This document shows positions 62,200 through 64,000 of a DNA stretch of 64,000 bases, piece by piece. Origin of the DNA: Peribacillus sp044761665 (GTDB lineage: Bacteria > Bacillota > Bacilli > Bacillales > DSM-1321). Made by a program: the position numbers and the translations under genes. Location: the NCBI RefSeq assembly GCF_044761665.1, contig NZ_JBIWCW010000010.1, positions 34,723 through 98,722 on the forward strand, written 5' to 3'. The notes under the pieces were generated by a model. The model searched no databases and had not been told where the DNA came from. It was given only the letters and a program-made list of their open reading frames with translations. The first letter of the stretch is position 1, and every line of letters starts with the position of its first letter.

Positions 62200-62439
62200 T
62201 TAAGATTGAAGAAGATCAAAGATTTCAATGGTAATCATATCAACGTTATCGAATTGATATTTAGATGATTTCCCTTTATCACTGTATACTTCAAGCTCGA
62301 ACATTTCAGTTTTGCTGAAATATGTAACCTGGCATTTTTTCACACCATCTATTTCAAAAAAACGCTGAGCAGATTCAGATTCCTTTGCTTGCTCTTGAAG
62401 ACTTTTCAATCTGGTAAGAATGCCCTGTAATTGAGACAT
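62200..62439 (-). CDS. ykuJ: YkuJ family protein (DUF1797)
   Basis: This 79-residue protein begins MSQLQGILTRLKSLQEQAKE and contains RFFEIDGVKKCQVTYF and YQFDNVDMITIEIFDLLQ, typical of YkuJ. The fold is a small alpha/beta domain and its function is unknown. The ATG at 62439 has a good GGAGAGG site upstream. Confidence 0.88.
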   Translation of the reverse strand: MSQLQGILTRLKSLQEQAKESESAQRFFEIDGVKKCQVTYFSKTEMFELEVYSDKGKSSKYQFDNVDMITIEIFDLLQS

Positions 62440-62622
62440 ACTCCCTCTCCTTTCTGAATAAAACCTTTTCGATAGGTTTCACTATACCATACTTTTCTAT
62501 GCAGTAGCCACGCTGAAATAAATTCAGAATAATTAAAACGTTCATTCTTTACATGCTACTATTATCAGAATAAAATAAGGAATGAATTTTGTACATAAAA
62601 AAATTACTGGAGGTGTCATTTC

Positions 62623-63600
62623 ATGTTGAATTTCAGTGAACTTGGTTACCGCATTTCCCTGATTGATGGTTTTGATTTGGGCCGGAAGAATAGAACAGGT
62701 ACTTATGTAATTGCTGATGAGGATATAACTTTAGTTGAAACATCCGCAAGCCCCTCCGTCCCTCATATTCTCAAGGGGCTGAATGATATAGGAATCGCTC
62801 TAGAAGAGATTACATATATCATTCTTACCCATATTCATTTGGACCATGCAGGTGGGGCAGGACTTTTTTTACAACATTGCCCTAACGCCAAAGTGATCGT
62901 TCATCCAAAAGGTGCGCGGCACCTGGAAGATCCCACTAGACTTATCGCAGGGGCAAAAGAGGTCTATGGGGAAGATTTCGACAAACTTTTCAACCCCATC
63001 CTTACGATCCCTCACGATAAAATAATCGTAAAAGAAGACAAGGCTTCCCTTCAAACGAGTGAAACTTGTACTTTGACCTTTTATGATACACCAGGTCATG
63101 CCAACCATCATCTCAGCATTTTCGATCCCATTTCAAAAGGGATGTTTTCGGGTGATACGGTCGGTGTATACTATCGCGAACTGGAGCAAGACGGCATTGA
63201 ATTTTATTTACCATCCACATCGCCTAATCAATTTAACCCAGAAGCGATGCTGGCGGCTGCAGACCTATATGAAAGTCTTGATGTTAAACGTATTTATTTT
63301 GGTCATTATGGCGTTTCCGATAATCCCAAGGAAGTTTATAAGCAATTACGTTACTGGCTCCCTATTTTCGTGGAGATAGCTGAAACAGCCTTCAAGCAGT
63401 ACGAAACTTTCAAGGAACAAGTCGCTGCAACTCAAACAAATATATTCGATAAAGTCACCACCCAGCTAGCCACCCTAGGCATTATGGGGGATCACCCCGT
63501 TTTTGAAATTCTTCGACTGGACCTAGAGGTATCGGCCATGGGATTAATCGACTATTGTGCCAAGCGCGAAAAAACAGGACATAATCCTATTCAAATGTGA
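62623..63600 (+). CDS. MBL-fold metallo-hydrolase
   Basis: This 325-residue protein has the metallo-beta-lactamase motif THIHLDHAGGAG (about 69-80), further ligands in DTPGHANHHLSIF and MFSGDTVGVY, and the late FGHYG His. The C-terminal 90 residues form a helical extension. It is similar to hydrolases of the glyoxalase II/ZnMc superfamily; the substrate is unknown. The ATG follows ACTGGAGG. Its neighbour is a glutaredoxin, which may hint at thiol chemistry, but this is only inference. Confidence 0.85.
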   Translation: MLNFSELGYRISLIDGFDLGRKNRTGTYVIADEDITLVETSASPSVPHILKGLNDIGIALEEITYIILTHIHLDHAGGAGLFLQHCPNAKVIVHPKGARHLEDPTRLIAGAKEVYGEDFDKLFNPILTIPHDKIIVKEDKASLQTSETCTLTFYDTPGHANHHLSIFDPISKGMFSGDTVGVYYRELEQDGIEFYLPSTSPNQFNPEAMLAAADLYESLDVKRIYFGHYGVSDNPKEVYKQLRYWLPIFVEIAETAFKQYETFKEQVAATQTNIFDKVTTQLATLGIMGDHPVFEILRLDLEVSAMGLIDYCAKREKTGHNPIQM

Positions 63601-63651
63601 TGCCATTCAATATAATGAAAGAGTACTCAATTAAAGTTTATTGGAGGAACT

Positions 63652-63885
63652 ATGAAAGACATTACCCTTTATACACAACCAGATTGCCCTCCCTGCAAAA
63701 TAACGAAATTGTTCTTAAATGATAATAATATCGAATACAAGGAAAAAGATATTAAAGCAGATGGGCATGCACGCAAAGAATTAACGGATAAATATGGCTC
63801 ATATTCCACACCGACAGTGGTCATTGATGGAAAAGTCATTATTGGCTTTAATCTTGACGCCATTGAAAAAGAATTGGAACTTTAA
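63652..63885 (+). CDS. Glutaredoxin-like protein
   Basis: This 77-residue thioredoxin-fold protein has a CPPC active site (residues 12-15), the cis-Pro in STPTVVIDG and a C-terminal GFNLDAIEKEL. It resembles NrdH/glutaredoxin-type redoxins and likely reduces disulfides in the cytoplasm. Its partner reductase is not visible. The ATG at 63652 follows TGGAGG. Confidence 0.85.
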   Translation: MKDITLYTQPDCPPCKITKLFLNDNNIEYKEKDIKADGHARKELTDKYGSYSTPTVVIDGKVIIGFNLDAIEKELEL

Positions 63886-63912
63886 TAAAAAAAGTCTAAA
63901 GAAGGGGTGCTG

Positions 63913-63959
63913 CACCCCAAAAGTTAGAGTTAAAAACTAACTTTTGGGGTGTTTTTTTT
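63913..63959 (+). terminator. Terminator-like hairpin inside the IS left end
   Basis: CACCCCAAAAGTTAG (63913-63927) pairs perfectly with CTAACTTTTGGGGTG (63937-63951), followed by eight T. It ends just before the transposase start, so it can both terminate transcription from the glutaredoxin gene and shield the transposase. GGGGTGC (63904-63910) can instead pair with GCACCCC (63912-63918). Confidence 0.75.
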
Positions 63960-63960
63960 G

Positions 63961-64000
63961 GTGAAATATAATACGGAATTTAAATTCAAACTTGTTCAAG
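63961..64000 (+). CDS. Transposase OrfA-like N-terminus, partial
   Basis: From GTG at 63961 the visible residues are VKYNTEFKFKLVQ, the typical opening of the helix-turn-helix OrfA of IS3-family elements. The rest lies outside the window. Confidence 0.65.
   Translation, partial: MKYNTEFKFKLVQ

Larger units (their letters stand above)
63904..64000 (+). mobile_element. Left end of an IS3-family-like insertion sequence (cut by window)
   Basis: From about 63908 the sequence TGCTGCACCCCAAAAGTTAG resembles the terminal repeat of IS150/IS3-group elements. A transposase OrfA-like start follows at 63961. The element continues past the window edge, so family and completeness cannot be settled. Confidence 0.65.

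Noticed and set aside
1..64000. CRISPR arrays, tRNA or rRNA genes, prophage or defence systems
   Set aside because: I looked for regularly spaced repeats, cloverleaf-like sequence ends and phage or nuclease/methylase motifs and found none. A covariance-model tRNA scan would be the decisive check.

Overview
The window is a chromosomal stretch of a low-GC Gram-positive spore former of the Bacillaceae. I infer a Peribacillus/Bacillus-type genome from protein similarity recalled from memory, not from a search. Gene order follows two Bacillus subtilis neighbourhoods: ylbE-ylbD-ylbC-ylbA-ctaG-F-E-D-C-B/ctaA-pycA-ylaN-ylaL-ylaK-ylaJ-ylaI-ylaH-typA-ylaF (1 to 22.6 kb), then yktC-yktB-yktA-speA-SR1-pdhDCBA-ykyA-def-ykrA-rpoY-rnjA-ktrC-dapL-dapH-ccpC-darB-ykuJ (22.7 to 62.5 kb). 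Spore-related genes (ylbD, ylaJ, a YjcZ-type peptide) fit this. Many starts are GTG or TTG behind strong Shine-Dalgarno sequences, so several genes start inside the longest open frame.

Region by region. 1-3 kb: ylb genes with a PaaI-type thioesterase between ylbD and ylbC. 3.1-11.7 kb: the complete caa3 cytochrome oxidase locus, with structural genes ctaCDEF, assembly factors ctaG and a DUF420/CtaM protein, and the heme A pathway genes ctaB and ctaA in divergent orientation. 11.8-15.2 kb: pyruvate carboxylase. 15.8-22.6 kb: the yla cluster, without ftsW at its usual place beside pycA. 24.9-32.1 kb: a complete seven-gene trp operon (trpEGDCFBA) behind two tandem T-box riboswitches, both with a UGG specifier, lying between yktB and yktA. 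33.7-35.6 kb: arginine decarboxylase speA and a recognisable SR1 dual-function RNA with its SR1P peptide and CcpN-type operator boxes. 35.7-41.4 kb: the histidine-utilisation operon hutHUIG without adjacent hutP or hutM. Its leader has an upstream open reading frame and two mutually exclusive hairpins, one of which hides the hutH Shine-Dalgarno. 44-49 kb: pyruvate dehydrogenase operon pdhABCD. 50.9-57.8 kb: def, ykrA, RNA polymerase epsilon with RNase J1, KtrC, and the lysine/diaminopimelate genes dapH and dapL. 58-63.9 kb: ccpC, transporters, darB, ykuJ, an MBL hydrolase and a glutaredoxin. The last ~90 bases are the left end of an IS3-family-like element cut by the window edge.

Functionally the window is dominated by central carbon metabolism and respiration (PycA, PDH, caa3 oxidase, CcpC) and by amino-acid pathways with RNA-level control (trp, hut, arginine/SR1). 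Nothing resembles a defence island, prophage or CRISPR array. The best candidates for undescribed biology are RNA elements: the hut leader, a promoter-proximal structured leader before rpoY-rnjA, and a 23-residue cationic peptide gene upstream of it.
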